Positions 45,935-55,481 are shown, numbered from the stretch's first letter. The stretch: 64,000 bases of DNA from SKLM01 sp964450435 (GCA_964450435.1 CAYVCX010000008.1:8615-72614), one strand, 5' to 3'. Notes: a model not told the origin generated them from the letters alone. Program-made: numbers and translations.

Positions 45935-46498
45935 TCACCTGCCCTTTCCCAACCCCTGAACCAGCTGTTCGAGGACGGGTTGGTCGGCGAACGATCCGCC
46001 CCCGATCGCACTGTTAGGGCAGGCAGCGACGCAGCCACCGCAGCCCATGCAGCGATTGTGGTCCACCGTCGAGACACGTGTGCCTTCCTGGACCGCCAGG
46101 GAAAGCGCGTCGTACGGACATAGTTCCACACAGTTCCCACAGCCGGAGCAGAGGTCAGAATCCACCACGACGGTCTCCAGCGGCGACGTGTACCCTGACT
46201 CCAGGGCCAGTTCACGAAGTGCGCCGATGACATCAGAGATGTGGACCTCTTGTGGGCAGCCAGCGTAACACAGGTCACAGGCCGTGCAATGCCAGACCGT
46301 CATGTCCTCAAAGACAGCCCGGCGCATGCCCAGGAGGGCCCTGTGAAACAACCGGCGAGGATTGTACGCTTGGTCGCGCCAGGGGATGATGCACCGGCTG
46401 ACACACGTCCCACAGGCGTAGCACGCTCGCAGGCTCTCGGCGCCGGGGGCGAGAGGGAGCTCATCCTGGAAGCCCGTGACGGTTGGGTCTACATGCAT
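45935..46498 (-). CDS. HdrC-like iron-sulfur protein fused to a two-cluster ferredoxin
   Basis: 187 residues with four [4Fe-4S] motifs. The N-terminal HdrC-type pair is CYACGTCVSRC and CTACDLCYAGCP; the C-terminal ferredoxin pair is CSGCGNCVELCP and CMGCGGCVAACP. HdrC proteins pass electrons between HdrA and a catalytic subunit. No HdrB follows. Location: downstream of thioredoxin reductase, upstream of another ferredoxin. Confidence 0.82.
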   Translation of the reverse strand: MHVDPTVTGFQDELPLAPGAESLRACYACGTCVSRCIIPWRDQAYNPRRLFHRALLGMRRAVFEDMTVWHCTACDLCYAGCPQEVHISDVIGALRELALESGYTSPLETVVVDSDLCSGCGNCVELCPYDALSLAVQEGTRVSTVDHNRCMGCGGCVAACPNSAIGGGSFADQPVLEQLVQGLGKGR

Positions 46499-46637
46499 TA
46501 GTCATCGCTCCTTCAACGCGATCGGCGACTTCCCCGCCAATCATGGCCCGCGCACGATCTCCTCGCTTCCTCGCGTACGATCGAGTCCGTGCGCTTCAGC
46601 GGCTGATGCTTGTTTGGGTATCGTTTCTTCCGCTACA

Positions 46638-47657
46638 TCACGACCGTCCCGTGGTCGCGACGCCCCTCCCCGGGGACACAGCCAGGAACCGCTCCGCCTC
46701 CATCGCGGCGTTCGCCCCGTCTGCGGCTGCTGACACCACCTGCCGGAAACGCCGGTTCTGAACGTCGCCTGCGGCGAAGACGCCCGGCACACTTGTCTGT
46801 TGTCGTTCGTCCGTCGCGACATAGCCCCGGTCGTCGAGGGCGACCTGATCGACGAATAGCTCCGTCTGCGGCACTGTACCCACATAGATGAACACACCGT
46901 CGGCCTCAATGACCTCCGTCTCATTATCCTTCCCGTTCAGCACCCGCACGCCGGTCACCCTCTTCTCCCCCAGGATCTCCTTCACCACGCTGTTCCACAC
47001 AAACGCCATCTTCGGGTTGGCGAAGGCCCGATCCTGGTAGATCTTCGTCGCCCGCAGTTCGTCGCGCCGATGGACGACGACTACCTCGCGGGCGAATCTG
47101 GTCAGGAACAGCCCTTCGTCCAGAGCGCTGTCGCCACCGCCGACGACCACGACGCGCTTGTCCTGATAGAAGAATCCGTCGCAGGTGGCGCACGTGGAGA
47201 CTCCCCGCCCGAAGAGCCGGGCCTCGCCGGGCACGCCCAGCCGTCGCGGGACGGCGCCCGTAGCCACGATCACCGTACGACCCTGGTAAACCTGTCGTCC
47301 GGTCCGCACCGCCAGTCGCGAGTTGGAGAAGTTGACCTCTGTTGCGGCGTCGTGCACAATCTCTGCTCCGAACCGCTCCGCCTGGAGGCGAAACCGCTGA
47401 GCAAGCTCCGATCCCTCGATGCCCTCAGGAAATCCCGGGAAGTTCTCGATACGGTTGGTACTCGACAGCTGACCACCCATCGCTGGGCCTGCCAGCACGA
47501 CGGTCGCCAGGCTGGCGCGACCGGCGTAGATGGCGGCGGTAAGGCCTGCCGGCCCGGCTCCAAGGATGGTCAGGTCGTACCTGTGGACCTCGTCGGGCTT
47601 AGCCTCTCCTGATTCTCTAGCCTTCTGGTCAGGGGCTGTCAAGTTGAAATCGAGCAT
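46638..47657 (-). CDS. trxB: Thioredoxin reductase-type flavoprotein
   Basis: 339 residues. FAD site ILGAGPAGLTAAIYAGRA; GGQLSSTNRIENFPGFPEGI; redox-active STCATCDGFF (CxxC); NAD(P) site VVVGGGDSALDEG; C-terminal FAAGDVQNRRFRQVVSAAADG. The start has a ~25-residue extension before the FAD fold. Thioredoxin or a thioredoxin-like protein is not adjacent. Embedded in the Hdr/Mvh cluster, so it may take electrons from ferredoxin/Hdr proteins or from NAD(P)H. Confidence 0.9.
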   Translation of the reverse strand: MLDFNLTAPDQKARESGEAKPDEVHRYDLTILGAGPAGLTAAIYAGRASLATVVLAGPAMGGQLSSTNRIENFPGFPEGIEGSELAQRFRLQAERFGAEIVHDAATEVNFSNSRLAVRTGRQVYQGRTVIVATGAVPRRLGVPGEARLFGRGVSTCATCDGFFYQDKRVVVVGGGDSALDEGLFLTRFAREVVVVHRRDELRATKIYQDRAFANPKMAFVWNSVVKEILGEKRVTGVRVLNGKDNETEVIEADGVFIYVGTVPQTELFVDQVALDDRGYVATDERQQTSVPGVFAAGDVQNRRFRQVVSAAADGANAAMEAERFLAVSPGRGVATTGRS

Positions 47658-47682
47658 GTTGTGTCTCCTTCCCTTACCGGAC

Positions 47683-48114
47683 TCACAGGAACAGCTCGTC
47701 CTGGATGGGACTAGGCCCCAAGTCGGTGATCTGTCTGTCGAATTCCCTCACCACCTGGGCAAACCGCGGAGCCTCAGAGGATGAGATCCAAGAAAGCCGC
47801 AAGCGATCCCCCATCTCCAGCTCCAAGGTATCGAAGATGGACTTGAGCAGCGTTGTTCGCCTTCGCGCCTGCAAGTTCCCCGTCTGGTAGTGACATTGGC
47901 CGGGCCAACACCCGCTGATCAGCACCCCGTCCGCTCCCAGGAGGAACGCAGTGAATACGAACAGTGGGTCGACTCGACCGGAGCACATCACGCGGACGAC
48001 CATGACTGAAGGCGGCATCTTGAACCTGGACACGCCGGCCGAATCGGCGGCGGCGTACGTGCACCAGTTGCACAGGAATCCTACAATCGTCGGTGTGAGT
48101 TTTCGCTCTTCCAT
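47683..48114 (-). CDS. mvhD: MvhD-like iron-sulfur subunit (second copy)
   Basis: 143 residues. MvhD [2Fe-2S] pattern: GFLCNWCTYAAADSAG, VMCSGRVDP, ISGCWPGQCHYQTGN. It links HdrA to a hydrogenase or dehydrogenase in methanogens. Divergent from the other copy at 50445 (about one third identical by eye). Starts 8 nt after the FrhB-like gene. Confidence 0.88.
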   Translation of the reverse strand: MEERKLTPTIVGFLCNWCTYAAADSAGVSRFKMPPSVMVVRVMCSGRVDPLFVFTAFLLGADGVLISGCWPGQCHYQTGNLQARRRTTLLKSIFDTLELEMGDRLRLSWISSSEAPRFAQVVREFDRQITDLGPSPIQDELFL

Positions 48115-48122
48115 ATCTCCCC

Positions 48123-49265
48123 CTATGTCGCCACCTCAGTGAACTCTTCTTCTTCAAACGTCCTCAGCGGAATCTCCTCGCCCACGTCTCTCCCCGGCTG
48201 ATAGTCGAAGACGGCCTGAGCGGCCGTTCCCACTTTGGAGAACATCGTCGAGATCGGGATGTCCGCGGGACACACGTCCGTACACATACCGCATCCCACA
48301 CACGAGATAGCCATATGGGCCATCCGCCCGAGGTGGAAATAGACGGTATCGGATGGCACCCGGAGCCCTCCTTTCCTGACCGCTTCTCCCTCGTAGAATG
48401 CCACTGGACGCTCGCAGTTCTGAGAATCGAAATAGCACAGGCGGCAATAGCAGATTGGGCACACCGTCTTGCAGCCGTGGCAGCCGATGCAGCGCCCAAA
48501 CGTGTGGATCAGCTGCTTCAGGCCGACTCCGACTCGGGCGAAGAGTTCCTCTCGGAAGGCTTCGCGCTCATCGTGGGAGCGTTCGAGCGCCTCGCTGTCC
48601 AACTTTCCCGAGACGGACGTCCCCTCCATATCGCTTGCGAAAGCCGCTCCCTTCTCGGTGTTCAGGTGGAGCGTGCACTGCGCATGGAGATCTGCCCCCC
48701 CCAGCAGCGCCACCGTGATGTCGGCACCTTCGGGAACGAAATTCTCGCACGCACGACACGTTGGCCGCACATCGTCGTCCAGCTCACCCTGCTCCACCCC
48801 CTCCCAGTACCCGGGCAGCTTCCCCTCCAGACTGCCGTCGATGCCCATATCCAGCGGGTAGACGCCACCGCAGGTGGAACTGATCAGAAGGAAGTTGTCC
48901 TGGTTTCCCTGGTTGAGCTTCAGTAGTTCGATGAACGCCCGCAACTCGCAGGGTTTGACCACAGCCGCCACTGGCTCAGCGACCGGCCCCTTCAGCGTCA
49001 GCCGGGAGAGCAACCCTCCGGCGTTGGCGGGCATGAACGGGAGCAGGGGAAGCGTGTCCCCATCCTCTCCGAACGCTTCCGGGTCTCTGAACAGGGAATA
49101 TGCCACTCCTCCGCTGGGGCCCCCGGTCCTTCCCAGCGCCAGCACAGCGGTCACCTTGCTGCTTTCCAGGAGGGAGCGCAGCAACTCTCGCACCGTGTGC
49201 TCTGCTCCTTTGTTGATGTGTAGCCTTTGCGATGCAAAGGCTGACTTGGTTGCTTCCTCAGGCAT
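48123..49265 (-). CDS. FrhB/FdhB-like iron-sulfur protein (second copy)
   Basis: 380 residues from ATG 49265, which overlaps the upstream stop (ATGCCTGA). The F420-hydrogenase/formate-dehydrogenase beta-like motif is VVKPCELRAFIELLK. CRACENF lies mid-chain. The C-terminal clusters are CIGCHGCKTVCPICYCRLCYF and CVGCGMCTDVCP. In the family such subunits carry FAD and pass electrons to or from F420 or another two-electron carrier. Same architecture as the preceding copy: an ancient tandem duplication. Confidence 0.8.
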   Translation of the reverse strand: MPEEATKSAFASQRLHINKGAEHTVRELLRSLLESSKVTAVLALGRTGGPSGGVAYSLFRDPEAFGEDGDTLPLLPFMPANAGGLLSRLTLKGPVAEPVAAVVKPCELRAFIELLKLNQGNQDNFLLISSTCGGVYPLDMGIDGSLEGKLPGYWEGVEQGELDDDVRPTCRACENFVPEGADITVALLGGADLHAQCTLHLNTEKGAAFASDMEGTSVSGKLDSEALERSHDEREAFREELFARVGVGLKQLIHTFGRCIGCHGCKTVCPICYCRLCYFDSQNCERPVAFYEGEAVRKGGLRVPSDTVYFHLGRMAHMAISCVGCGMCTDVCPADIPISTMFSKVGTAAQAVFDYQPGRDVGEEIPLRTFEEEEFTEVAT

Positions 49266-50448
49266 CCTGCACCTCCTGGTTTCGGTAGATCTCCACATAG
49301 GGCTGTTCCACTTCGTGGAGTTCATCCATCTCATAGGACACTAACGGCAGCGGATCCCGAAGGCTCACTCCCGCCACGTATCCCAGTGCCTTCTGCGCTC
49401 GATCCCCCAGCAGGCTGAACACCTGGCCGACCGGGATGTCCATTGGGCAGGCATCCTCGCACGCGCCGCACGATACGCACGACAGGGCCATGTGCGATGC
49501 CCGTCCAATGTGAAACAGCAAGGTGTCCGGCGAGAACCTCAGTGCTCCTTTGCGCTCTGCTCGCGCCAAGTAGTTCTCCGGGGGGAGCTTCAGCGCTGCC
49601 GATTCGAAGTAGCATTGGCGACAGTAGCACACTGGACACACCCGCTGGCAGTTGTGGCAGTTTATGCAGCTGCTGAACACGCCCAACAGCTTCTCCGCCC
49701 CGGCAATTGCCTCCTGCAGGTCTGCCTGCGCCTGCCGACGTCGCTCCCTCTGTGCCTGTTCAACCTGCTCCACCCGCGCGCCCCAATCCGTCAGCGCCGT
49801 GTTCAGGGAGTTGGCCTGCTGGGCCTCGTCTGGGGCGGGCAGGTCCATCTGCTCCAGGATGCGCTCTCCCTTGGTGCTCCCTGCGACGATAACTGCCGTT
49901 CCTTCCGCGCATCCCAGCGTGCCCACGTGCAGGTCCGAGCCGGGTGCCTGTCGGATGCTGAAGTGATCGCAGATCTGGCACGTCGACCGCATCGGCGAGC
50001 GGTCCCATTGTGAAGAAGCCTCCGCAAAGTAGGCCGCGTTGGCGACAGGGTCCTCAAGATAGTCCCCCAGCGGCAGCACGCCGGGGCAGTCCACAGTCAT
50101 CAAATATACGTTGTCCAGATGTGCTTGCTCAAGCTTGCTCAGCTCGATCGCGGCCCGTGCCTCGCAGGGCCGCACGACCGCCGCGATTCGCTTGTTCGGC
50201 TTCCCGCGCATCGTCAGGCGACCGATTGCCTTACTGCCCTGGACGGGCATCACGGGCGGTAGAAGGGAGGCACTATCAAGGATAGCCGGGTCCTGCAGCA
50301 GTAGGTAAGCGAACGAGTCCCCGGCCGGCGTTCTCACAGGTATGAGAACTGCATCAAAGATTCTCTTGTTCAACGTCTCCTTCAACCAGCCGATGAACGC
50401 CGCCTCAACGCCGTCGTCTGCTGCCAACACAATACCGTTGTCACTCAT
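49258..50448 (-). CDS. FrhB/FdhB-like iron-sulfur protein (first copy)
   Basis: 396 residues. VVRPCEARAAIELSKLEQ (FrhB/FdhB beta signature), CQICDHF, then a Gln/Arg-rich helix and the C-terminal clusters CINCHNCQRVCPVCYCRQCYF and CVSCGACEDACP. ATG overlaps the MvhD stop by 4 nt. Together with HdrA and MvhD it likely forms a cytosolic electron-transfer complex; the electron donor is not evident. Confidence 0.8.
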   Translation of the reverse strand: MSDNGIVLAADDGVEAAFIGWLKETLNKRIFDAVLIPVRTPAGDSFAYLLLQDPAILDSASLLPPVMPVQGSKAIGRLTMRGKPNKRIAAVVRPCEARAAIELSKLEQAHLDNVYLMTVDCPGVLPLGDYLEDPVANAAYFAEASSQWDRSPMRSTCQICDHFSIRQAPGSDLHVGTLGCAEGTAVIVAGSTKGERILEQMDLPAPDEAQQANSLNTALTDWGARVEQVEQAQRERRRQAQADLQEAIAGAEKLLGVFSSCINCHNCQRVCPVCYCRQCYFESAALKLPPENYLARAERKGALRFSPDTLLFHIGRASHMALSCVSCGACEDACPMDIPVGQVFSLLGDRAQKALGYVAGVSLRDPLPLVSYEMDELHEVEQPYVEIYRNQEVQDA

Positions 50449-50876
50449 GTGTCGCTCCTTGTCTTCAGCGGGTTAGGACCCAGGCTCGTGATGTGCCGGT
50501 TGAACTCAGCGGACGTGTCCACAAACCGCCGTCCTTCGCCGTGCGCCACGTAGCGGAACCACACGCGCTCCGGCTCGAGACCCAGCGTGTCCAGCAGGCT
50601 CTTGACCAGCGCGACACGCCTTCGCGCGCGGAAGTTGCCATCGTCGTAGTGGCAGTCACCTGGGTGGCATCCGCTGATGACCACGCCGTCTGCCCCTTCA
50701 ATCAGCGGGCGGACGATGTGCACCGCCGGCAGGGCGCCAGTGCAGTTGACCCGCGACGGGATCACGTTCTCCGGATAGCGCAGGTGATGGGCGGCGGCGG
50801 TCTCCGCCCCGCCGGAGCCACACCAGCTGCACATGAAGTAGATGATCTTAGGTACGAACTCGTGTTCCTCGCTCAC
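50445..50876 (-). CDS. mvhD: MvhD-like iron-sulfur subunit (first copy)
   Basis: 143 residues: YFMCSWCGSGGAETAA, VNCTGALP, ISGCHPGDCHYDDGN; these cysteines form the MvhD [2Fe-2S] site. 8 nt after the HdrA stop, so translated with HdrA. MvhD normally docks on HdrA and feeds electrons to its FAD. Confidence 0.9.
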   Translation of the reverse strand: MSEEHEFVPKIIYFMCSWCGSGGAETAAAHHLRYPENVIPSRVNCTGALPAVHIVRPLIEGADGVVISGCHPGDCHYDDGNFRARRRVALVKSLLDTLGLEPERVWFRYVAHGEGRRFVDTSAEFNRHITSLGPNPLKTRSDT

Positions 50877-50884
50877 ATTTCACC

Positions 50885-53833
50885 TCACACCAGTAGAGCA
50901 TCGAGCGCGGCTACGGACTGCTCACCTTTAAAGTCCTGCAGATAGGACGCGTTGTTGGGACACGTGGCCACGCACGAACCACACGAATCGCAGAGGAAGG
51001 GGCGGATCTTGACCACCCGCTCGATCTGGTCAATGACTCGCGCGCCGTAGGGACACACGTCCACACACACGCCGCAGCCCATGCACAGGGATTCGTGTAC
51101 AGCGGCGACAAACATCTTGTTGGGAGGAGGCATCTGATCCTTACCGATGACCACCAGCGCGCGACCGACCGCGTCCTTTGCGGTCAAGATCGTCTCGTCG
51201 AATGATCGCGGCGAGTGCGCCAGTCCCACCGGGAAGATGCCGTTGCTCCCCAGCTCGAAGGGCTTGGTCAGCTTCTTGATCGCCTCTTCATACGGGTAAT
51301 TGCTGATGTCGCTGGAGAAGAAACCCTCGTAGTCCAGCGGATAACCCAGCAGCTCAGAGAGAGCCTCGTTGTTCTCTGCGTCCGGCACAATCCCCGTGCT
51401 CAACACCACCCAGTCCGCAGGATGGGTTTCCCCTTTGGTGACGACCTCCAACCCGGCCTCGTTCCTCCGCACCTCGGGATATCCGGTCTCCACGTCGTCT
51501 CCCGGGAAACGGATGAACGAAACCCCTGCCTCTTTGGCCAGTCGGTAGTAGTCCGTCTTTCCATAGCTTGCGATGTCGCGGTAGAAGACTCTGACCTCGG
51601 CTCCTTGCTCCCGGAGCAAGATGGCGTGCTCCAACGCCTGGTTGCAGCACAGGCGGGAGCAGTACGGTACCTCCGGGGTTCTCGATCCCACGCACTGGAT
51701 CATCGCCACGTGCTTGGCGGTCTCTCCGCCCTTCATTCTTTCCGCCAGCTCCGCCTGCGTCATCACGGCCGGATCTTCCCCGTAGAGGAAACCCTGCGGC
51801 AGGGATTCTTGCGCCCCCGTCGCTACGAAGATCACACCCGCTTCCGCCGAGACAGGGGTCGCGGGGGTGTTCACGACCACCTGGTAATTCCCTGCGTACC
51901 CATCCACCTGGCTCAGTTCTGCTTGCGTGTAACAGGTGATATTGTCCGAGGCGGTCACGCTAGAGATAAGTCTTTTCACGTACTCCCGCTGTCCCTCATC
52001 CAGGTACTTCGTCTGACCGCCCAGCTCGCTCTCGCGCTCCACCAACACCACGGCGAACCCATTGGCCGCGATCTCGGTGGCCGCAGTCAGCCCGGCCAGC
52101 CCGCCGCCGACGACCAGTGCCTGTCCGTTGAACGTGTCCACAGATGGACGGACGTGTCTCCCGCGCTTGACCTTCTCCACTGCGCCCCGGATCAGCGCCA
52201 GCGACTTCATCAACATCCTCTCCGGATCTGTGTGAACCTGAATCACGTCTTCCCTGAAGCGCAGGTACTCACATAGGAGAGGGCTGAGGCCAGCTGTCAT
52301 GACGGCCTTGTTGTACTTCCCTTTCTTCTGCAGGGGAGTGCAGGTGGCCAGGACAACCCGGTTGACGCCTGATGCTTCGATGCACTCCGTTGTCGCCTTG
52401 ATCGTTGGGCCGGTGCAGCACCCCTCGATGACCTCCGCGTGGCTGACGCCCGGCAGTGTCTGCACGCGTTCCACCAGTCCCGGCAGATCAATCCGTTCAT
52501 CGAACTGGCCGAAGCAACTACAGATGAACACACCGACGCGTGCGAGCTCACCCGCTACGTCGCGCAGCGGTGGGGCAGGGCCGGGTTTCACGTTTTTCTC
52601 TCCCAGGTATGATTGCATCTCCGTCAGCGCTGCGCAGCCGTCCCATACGGTCTCCGGATTCCCCTTGGGGCCCGTCAGTTCTCCAACGGCAAAGATCCCA
52701 TCCACGTCGGTCTCGCAGCACGAAAAGGGTCGCCGGCGGCAGAACCCATTGTCGTCTGCCTGCACGCCGGTCAGCCGTGACAGCTCGTTCATCTGCGACG
52801 GCGGGCTCTGCCCGGTGACCAGGATGGCGAGCTCAACGGTCTGCGTGCACGATTCCCCGTCTACGGACGTGTAATGGATTGTCGCTTCCTCAACGGTATC
52901 GTCGGGAACGATGCTGAGCGTCTCCGCCCGCTCCACACGCACCCCGGCATCCAGCGCTTTCTCGTACCACTGATGGTGTCCCTTGCCTATCCCCCGGTAA
53001 TCGTGCAGGAAGACGGTCACCTCGGCCTGCGGCAGGATCTCCCTGAGACGGACCGCCCGGTAGATGGCGCTCACGCTCAGGTTGTAGTTCTCGTACTCGA
53101 CCCCCGGTCGGTTGAAGTGCGGCGTGACGATCACGGCGAACGTCTGCGGCATCCTGCCAGACGGCAGGCACACCGAGTCACGTACAAAGTTCGTCAGCAG
53201 GGAGCGCCTGGCCACCTCGGAGTTGCGAATGACGCTCGGGCCTTGCCCCAATCCAAAATCGCTCAGGTCCTCATCGCTCGGCTCCTCGAACGCATCGGCT
53301 AGGACGATCGCGCCCACGTCGGCCTCCATTGCTTCCTCGGGTCGCTCGACCTTGAGCGCGCCGGTGGGACACACCTCCTCGCATGCACCGCAGCGCGTGC
53401 AGTGCTCGAAGTCGATCAGGTAGCAATTCTCCCAGCCCGCCTCGGGGATCACGCGGATCGCCTTGCCGTCATCCACCTCGACGGGACAGACCTCGATGCA
53501 CTGATCGCACTCCGTGCAGGCGAAGTTGTTGACCGCCTTGTCTCTCTTCTTGAACTTGACGTGGAAATGCCCCGCCTCGCCGGAGACCGCCAGCAACTCC
53601 GCGTTGTAACAGTCCTGCATCGCGCCGCTGGCCTTGAATGCGCGCTGGGGCATATGCCCGCAGATCCAGCAGAAGTCGAGGGGCAACTGGGCCAGGGCCT
53701 GATACTTCTCCTCGTCCACGTACGAGCCACGGTTGAGCAGGATGAACTTATGCCCGCGCTTGCCAAGGGCGTACGCCGCTCGATAGCCGCCTAGATTGGT
53801 TCCATAGATCAACACCGTACTCTCATTTGGCAT
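50885..53833 (-). CDS. hdrA: Large HdrA-like electron-bifurcation flavoprotein with N-terminal oxidoreductase module
   Basis: 982 residues, longer than standard HdrA (~650). Residues 1-~410 form a GltD-like Rossmann module (VLIYGTNLGGYRAA) with two [4Fe-4S] motifs (CTECDQCIEVCP at 106, CTRCGACEEVCP at 145) and a closing IFAVGELTGPKG. Residues 430-900 form the HdrA core: VFICSCFGQFDE, EGCCTGPTIK, FAD site LVVGGGLAGLTAATEI (575), and IQCVGSRTPEVPYCSRLCC (712). Residues 917-959 carry two more clusters (CMGCGVCVDVCP, CDSCGSCVATCP). In Hdr complexes this flavin splits electron pairs between high- and low-potential acceptors. First gene of a tight run with MvhD and FrhB-like partners; GGAGGTAGG precedes ATG. 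Confidence 0.9.
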   Translation of the reverse strand: MPNESTVLIYGTNLGGYRAAYALGKRGHKFILLNRGSYVDEEKYQALAQLPLDFCWICGHMPQRAFKASGAMQDCYNAELLAVSGEAGHFHVKFKKRDKAVNNFACTECDQCIEVCPVEVDDGKAIRVIPEAGWENCYLIDFEHCTRCGACEEVCPTGALKVERPEEAMEADVGAIVLADAFEEPSDEDLSDFGLGQGPSVIRNSEVARRSLLTNFVRDSVCLPSGRMPQTFAVIVTPHFNRPGVEYENYNLSVSAIYRAVRLREILPQAEVTVFLHDYRGIGKGHHQWYEKALDAGVRVERAETLSIVPDDTVEEATIHYTSVDGESCTQTVELAILVTGQSPPSQMNELSRLTGVQADDNGFCRRRPFSCCETDVDGIFAVGELTGPKGNPETVWDGCAALTEMQSYLGEKNVKPGPAPPLRDVAGELARVGVFICSCFGQFDERIDLPGLVERVQTLPGVSHAEVIEGCCTGPTIKATTECIEASGVNRVVLATCTPLQKKGKYNKAVMTAGLSPLLCEYLRFREDVIQVHTDPERMLMKSLALIRGAVEKVKRGRHVRPSVDTFNGQALVVGGGLAGLTAATEIAANGFAVVLVERESELGGQTKYLDEGQREYVKRLISSVTASDNITCYTQAELSQVDGYAGNYQVVVNTPATPVSAEAGVIFVATGAQESLPQGFLYGEDPAVMTQAELAERMKGGETAKHVAMIQCVGSRTPEVPYCSRLCCNQALEHAILLREQGAEVRVFYRDIASYGKTDYYRLAKEAGVSFIRFPGDDVETGYPEVRRNEAGLEVVTKGETHPADWVVLSTGIVPDAENNEALSELLGYPLDYEGFFSSDISNYPYEEAIKKLTKPFELGSNGIFPVGLAHSPRSFDETILTAKDAVGRALVVIGKDQMPPPNKMFVAAVHESLCMGCGVCVDVCPYGARVIDQIERVVKIRPFLCDSCGSCVATCPNNASYLQDFKGEQSVAALDALLV

Positions 53834-54057
53834 CTGCCTACCTCCACTGCCTTAGGGCTCAAATGTGTGACTTGAACGGTAACCCGATGGATGACTTCGA
53901 CGTAACGGACTGAGCTCCGATTTGGCCTCGACCGGCGTGCTTCTGCTGGGCCTGGATCGTCCATCCGGCCCAGAGATCGAAATCCGGCCTTCACTTCAGA
54001 GCGAAACTAGCTTCACTGAGTCTGCTTGCATTGTGCCCTCCTCATAATGGCGGGTTT

Positions 54058-55329
54058 TCAAAGATCTGATTGCCCCATATGCAACGTCTCTGGGACGGTC
54101 GTTAGCAGAGGAATCCTGATGAACAAGTCCACCACCAGCGGAACCAGGAACACATATCCCGGGCCCAGCCTCTCCCATATCAACCCGGCCAGGATAGGAG
54201 CAGGGATCGTGATCAGCCCTCGAAAGAGACCTTGCAGGCCACTCCATTTGCCCATCTCCTCCACCGAGACGAGCTCTAACGCCATGGCTCCGCTGACGCC
54301 GGAGTTGATGTAGTAGAACGTCCACAGCGCGCCTGCCAGGATCAACGTCACCGAGCTGAAAGAGAAGATCAGCAGCAAGTGGGACACGTACCACAGGGGA
54401 GTCAGAAGGTAGATCACCTTCTTCCGCCCAATCCGGTCCGCCAGGCGGCCCAGGGGGACGCCGAATACCAGTCGCGTGAGGATGGTCGCCGTTGCCATGG
54501 CGCCAAGCACGTACTGATTCGCTCCCTTTACCTCGTGGGCGAACACCTGAAGGAACGGGAGGGACATAGCAATAGGGAGCGACGTAAGAGAGGAGATGAC
54601 GACCCACTTCCTCAAAGGGCTGCTGCCCGCGAGGAGTTGCTTGATCCCGCTGATCAGACCGGGAGTGACCCCTGCGGCGGGCGTGCTTTTGATGTCGCTC
54701 AGCCGGGTCGCCACGAGGAGGAAGACGAGCGCATAGCCGGCGAAACGCATCGCATACAGGGGTCGGATCCCCTCGAGCGTCACGCCTCCAAAGGCTGTCA
54801 CCACCGGGGCCGCGAGCAGCGGGGCCATCATCGAGAGCACAGAGCGGAACGCTGCGCACAGGTTCTGTGCAGTCGCGCGATCCTCGTTCGCCACGGAGTC
54901 GACGCTGATGACGCTGCAGCCTGTCCCCGTGAGCCGCACCGCGATTGCGTAGAGAATCATCGCACACACGATGGCGTGCCAGCCTGGCGCCACGGCGTAG
55001 ATCAGCGCCACGCCAGCCAGCAATCCCGTTCCCAGCACGTAGAAGCGCTTGAAGCCGTGCCGGTCGACGAGCCACCCCACCGGTACGGCGATGAGGGCAG
55101 CGACCCCGTTGCCGATGCTGTTTACCGTCCCCAGCTCGACCGACCCCGCTCCGAGCGCCACCGTGTAGATGGAATCGTATGGGGCCGTCAGGTTGTACAG
55201 GAACTCGTTCACCGCGGCGCGTGTGACCCCAACCCGGTAGTTGTGCTTCTGCCGGTTGATGAACCCAGTGACGCGTCCAACCGATTTGGCGATTGTGCTT
55301 GCCGCAGCCCAGTCCTTCGCCTCTTCCAC
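54058..55329 (-). CDS. MFS transporter
   Basis: 423 residues with about 12 membrane segments. The MFS loop 2-3 motif is VGWLVDRHGFKRFYVLG, with a counterpart at mid-protein (FGVPLGRLADRIGRKKVIYL), and N-terminal TRAAVNEFLYNLTAPYDSIYTVALGAG. Substrate unknown. Lies upstream of hdrA on the same strand with a 224-nt gap. Confidence 0.88.
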   Translation of the reverse strand: MEEAKDWAAASTIAKSVGRVTGFINRQKHNYRVGVTRAAVNEFLYNLTAPYDSIYTVALGAGSVELGTVNSIGNGVAALIAVPVGWLVDRHGFKRFYVLGTGLLAGVALIYAVAPGWHAIVCAMILYAIAVRLTGTGCSVISVDSVANEDRATAQNLCAAFRSVLSMMAPLLAAPVVTAFGGVTLEGIRPLYAMRFAGYALVFLLVATRLSDIKSTPAAGVTPGLISGIKQLLAGSSPLRKWVVISSLTSLPIAMSLPFLQVFAHEVKGANQYVLGAMATATILTRLVFGVPLGRLADRIGRKKVIYLLTPLWYVSHLLLIFSFSSVTLILAGALWTFYYINSGVSGAMALELVSVEEMGKWSGLQGLFRGLITIPAPILAGLIWERLGPGYVFLVPLVVDLFIRIPLLTTVPETLHMGQSDL

Positions 55330-55481
55330 GCTTCCTGTCTCTATAGATATCTCTTCGCCTGCGGCTCACTCACCGGCAAGCTTCCGGCCCCTTGCTCCGT
55401 TCCGACCTCCAGACGAGAAGCCGTCACCGGCAGACCGTCGTTCTCCCATCGCTCGATCGCTCTGGCTCCCCACGGAGAGGC

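Noticed and set aside
53996..55369. 457-codon minus-strand frame and a 387-codon plus-strand frame (54379-55542)
   Set aside because: Both overlap the MFS transporter; Arg/Gly/Pro-rich and not protein-like.
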